Assembly: GCA_964536805.1 (NCBI GenBank)
Contig: CAZHYQ010000009.1
Span: forward strand, 52,059 to 116,058
Length of the DNA: 64,000 bases
Reading direction: 5' to 3'
DNA from: Longilinea sp964536805
GTDB lineage: Bacteria > Chloroflexota > Anaerolineae > Anaerolineales > Anaerolineaceae
The translations under genes and the position numbers were made by a program. The notes under the pieces are model-generated. The model saw only the letters and a program-made list of their open reading frames with translations, did no database searches and was not told where the DNA came from. Each line of letters opens with the position of its first letter. Position 1 is the first letter of the stretch. This document shows, in pieces, positions 62,021 through 64,000 of this stretch.

Positions 62021-63043
62021 TCAGTCTTTCAGCAGCACGCCAATTCCGGGGCGCTCCGGCACTTCCACCAGCGACCCTTCGCCGTAGCGAATCCCGTCAA
62101 AGGGGTCGTTGGCAATCAACAGCGGTGCGTCCAGATCCACCCAATCGGCCAGGCCTGTCAGGTGCGCCATCGCAGTTGTACCCAGCGAGGTTTCCACCAT
62201 GCAGCCCAGCATGATGCGCATGCCCAACTCGCGGGCGCGTCTGAGCATGGCCAGTGCCGGGGTCAGGCCGCCGGTTTTCATCAGTTTGATATTGATGCCG
62301 CGCACGCCGGCCTTGCCCAGTCGTTCCACATCGTCCATCGTCTGCACCGACTCATCCGCCACCACCGGCAGGGTGGTATGCGCCTGCACCCGCCCCATGC
62401 CTTCAATGTCGTGTTTTTCCAGCGGCTGTTCCACCATTTCAAGGTCGAAGCGTTCCAATTCCTTCATGTAGCGCAGCGCGTCGTCTTCCTGCCAGCCGGC
62501 GTTGGCATCTACGCGCAGCTTCACCTCCGGGCAAGCCGTCCGGACGGCCGCCACGCGCGCCATATCCTGGTCGTCGCTGCCGAGTTTCATCTTCAGCACT
62601 GAAAATTGCCTCAGGCTGCGCGCCATTTCGGCCATTGCTTCGGGGGTATCGATGCTCAGCGTAAATGAGGTCGGCAGCAGGCGCGGAACCGGCAGCCCCA
62701 GCAGACGGTAAAGCGGCTGGCAGCTGCGCCGCCCGAGGCGGTCATGCAGTGCCAGATCCAGTGCGCAGCGCGCCACGGCCGGCCCATCGCTGCCCACCCA
62801 GGCAGGAATGCCCGCCAGGTCATCCGGCAGCTGACGGCCGCTTTGAGCAGCGTTGGCCCAGGCAGCGGTCATTTCGGCCGTGTCCACGCCGTAATAGGGC
62901 GGGATGGTGCCTTCGCCCCAGCCCTCATCTCCTGCCAGGCGGATCCAGAATGCCTGGCGGGTGTCGCTGGTGCCGTAGGAGAGAATGAATGGATTGCGCA
63001 GTTTAAGCGTCAGACTTTCCCAGGTTAGTAGTGGTTGCGGCAT
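62021..63043 (-). CDS. L-Ala-D/L-Glu epimerase-like enzyme (enolase superfamily, YkfB-like)
   Basis: This 340-residue dipeptide epimerase-type enzyme has the muconate-lactonising barrel. The catalytic KxK (Lys151/153 in SVLKMKLGSDD) and metal ligands Asp179 (RVDANAGW), Glu205 (MVEQPLEK) and Asp230 (VADES) are present. The second acid/base Lys is in NIKLMKTGG (253/256). Epimerising L-Ala-D-Glu to L-Ala-L-Glu lets normal peptidases degrade murein peptides. Other dipeptide specificities are possible. The start at 63043 has GGGGAG 8 bases upstream; the reading frame runs 99 codons further into rsgA but that part is a shadow. It is 25 bases after rsgA and 27 before the YkfC-like gene. Confidence 0.9.
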   Translation of the reverse strand: MPQPLLTWESLTLKLRNPFILSYGTSDTRQAFWIRLAGDEGWGEGTIPPYYGVDTAEMTAAWANAAQSGRQLPDDLAGIPAWVGSDGPAVARCALDLALHDRLGRRSCQPLYRLLGLPVPRLLPTSFTLSIDTPEAMAEMARSLRQFSVLKMKLGSDDQDMARVAAVRTACPEVKLRVDANAGWQEDDALRYMKELERFDLEMVEQPLEKHDIEGMGRVQAHTTLPVVADESVQTMDDVERLGKAGVRGINIKLMKTGGLTPALAMLRRARELGMRIMLGCMVETSLGTTAMAHLTGLADWVDLDAPLLIANDPFDGIRYGEGSLVEVPERPGIGVLLKD

Positions 63044-63068
63044 TGGTTCACTCTCCCCATCCGGAATT

Positions 63069-64000
63069 TTATTCTTCGGGTACTTCGAACTGCAGACTGT
63101 CTCCAAAACGCATGCGCAGGTAACTTTCGAAACGCGCGTCCGAAACCTTGCCCTCTTCCACGGCCTGCTGAACCGCGCAACCGGGTTCATCCAGGTGCTT
63201 GCAGTCGTTGAACTGGCAGTGCTGCACCAGGTCGCGCAGCTCGGGGAAGTAACCGTCCAGCTCTTCAGGTTCAGTATCCCACAGCGAAAGCTGGCGAAGG
63301 CCGGGCAAATCGACCACGAAACCGCCCTCGTTGAGCGCAAACATTTCGCGCACCGTGGTGGTATGGCGGCCCTTGTTGAAGGCTTCGCTGACCTCGCGCA
63401 CCGCCAGACCTAGCTCGGGCTGCACGGCATTCAGCAGGCTGCTCTTGCCCACGCCCGACGGTCCCGCCATGCCCGAGGTGCGCCCAATCAACTTCTCGCG
63501 CAATTTACCGATACCCTTCCCCAGCATGACCGAAGTATAGACCACCGGGTAGCCGATACGCTCATATTCCCCGAACAACTCGCCGGCGGTGCGCCGGCCC
63601 ACCAGGTCCACCTTGTTGACCACGATGATCGGCGGTATGCCCTGTTTTTCGCAAATCACCAGGAAGCGGTCCAGCATGCGCAAGTGCGGCTCGGGGTTGG
63701 CGCAGGAGAACACCAGCACCACCTGGTCGAGGTTGGCGGCCAACACCTGGCGGTAGACGCCGCGTGCGGTTGGCGCAAGGCGCACCAGGGCGGTTTGGCG
63801 TGCCTCCACCTGTTCAATGCTGCCTTCGCCGCCCGGGTGAAGCTCCACCTGCACGCGGTCGCCCACCGTGATGAAATCACCGTCCGAACGGCCTTTCTTG
63901 AGCCGCCCGCGCAAATGGCAAACAACCTTGCCTTGCGCGGTTTCCACCGTGTAAAAGCCAGACTGCAAACGAGTGACGCGGCCCGGAATCAGATCCTTCA
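63069..64000 (-). CDS. rsgA: Ribosome small-subunit GTPase RsgA, start at the window edge
   Basis: This protein of about 310 residues is a circularly permuted GTPase that acts in late 30S assembly. An N-terminal OB fold (VGDRVQVELHPGGEGSIEQV) is followed by G4 NKVD, then G1 GPSGVGKSSLLNAV, and G3 DLPG. The C-terminal zinc site is CQFNDCKHLDEPGC. The frame can be read past the TTG at 63968 back to MKDLIPGRVTRLQSGFYTVE, so the start codon is probably the ATG whose first base is the base just outside the window (64001). The gene is therefore complete but for one base. It heads the group that continues with the epimerase gene. Confidence 0.95.
   Translation of the reverse strand, partial: KDLIPGRVTRLQSGFYTVETAQGKVVCHLRGRLKKGRSDGDFITVGDRVQVELHPGGEGSIEQVEARQTALVRLAPTARGVYRQVLAANLDQVVLVFSCANPEPHLRMLDRFLVICEKQGIPPIIVVNKVDLVGRRTAGELFGEYERIGYPVVYTSVMLGKGIGKLREKLIGRTSGMAGPSGVGKSSLLNAVQPELGLAVREVSEAFNKGRHTTTVREMFALNEGGFVVDLPGLRQLSLWDTEPEELDGYFPELRDLVQHCQFNDCKHLDEPGCAVQQAVEEGKVSDARFESYLRMRFGDSLQFEVPEE

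Noticed and set aside
63044..63340. N-terminal extension of the epimerase frame into rsgA
   Set aside because: The extension is out of frame with the rsgA coding sequence and has no homology. A strong ribosome site precedes 63043.

Overview
The window looks like a chromosomal segment of a Chloroflexota bacterium, probably Anaerolineae. This is an inference from four things: a glycyl-tRNA synthetase with alpha and beta chains fused, many lipoproteins with a Cys lipobox followed by Pro/Thr-rich linkers, a large secreted subtilase ending in a short hydrophobic LPFL-type tail, and a complete 14-gene complex I operon. No rRNA, CRISPR array, transposase, integrase or phage gene was seen. Most genes lie on the minus strand.

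Region 1 (1-13.8 kb) is housekeeping and mixed: the 5' end of hpt, a PEP-synthase-like phosphotransferase, a short C-family DNA polymerase, a two-CBS protein, a small membrane protein, a PA-domain subtilase, a small orphan protein, and a divergent glmS. Region 2 (13.6-14.6 kb) is an unusual tRNA-Arg(TCG) locus. It holds one intact tRNA, two tandem copies of its 3' half with a hairpin insert in the T arm, a decayed full-length copy with the same insert, and two near-identical 30-bp palindromes. A lipoprotein gene sits in the middle. Region 3 (14.6-28.9 kb) is nuoABCDEFGHIJKLMN in canonical order, read on the minus strand from a good promoter upstream of nuoA.

Region 4 (29-42.8 kb) is an informational and cell-maintenance run on the minus strand: a response regulator, tRNA-Gln(TTG), a GlmU-like protein without the acetyltransferase half, a CNNM/CorC-type protein, cdd, recO, fused glyQS, dnaG, and the primary sigma factor gene ended by a strong terminator. 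A multi-membrane GT-C-like protein follows.

Region 5 (43-58.8 kb) has two complete oligopeptide/dipeptide ABC transporter operons plus an extra binding lipoprotein. In one operon the binding protein appears to be a circular permutation of the SBP_bac_5 fold with an added C-terminal beta domain, and its OppC partner carries a 200-residue extracytoplasmic insertion. The other operon begins from a near-consensus promoter that overlaps an inverted repeat. Region 6 (58.9-64 kb) carries a cytoplasmic class A beta-lactamase-like serine hydrolase, a BioF/KBL-like PLP enzyme, an NlpC/P60 peptidase with SH3 domains (YkfC-like), an L-Ala-D/L-Glu epimerase-like enzyme (YkfB-like), and rsgA. With the adjacent peptide transporter, this gene set resembles a murein-peptide uptake and degradation pathway.
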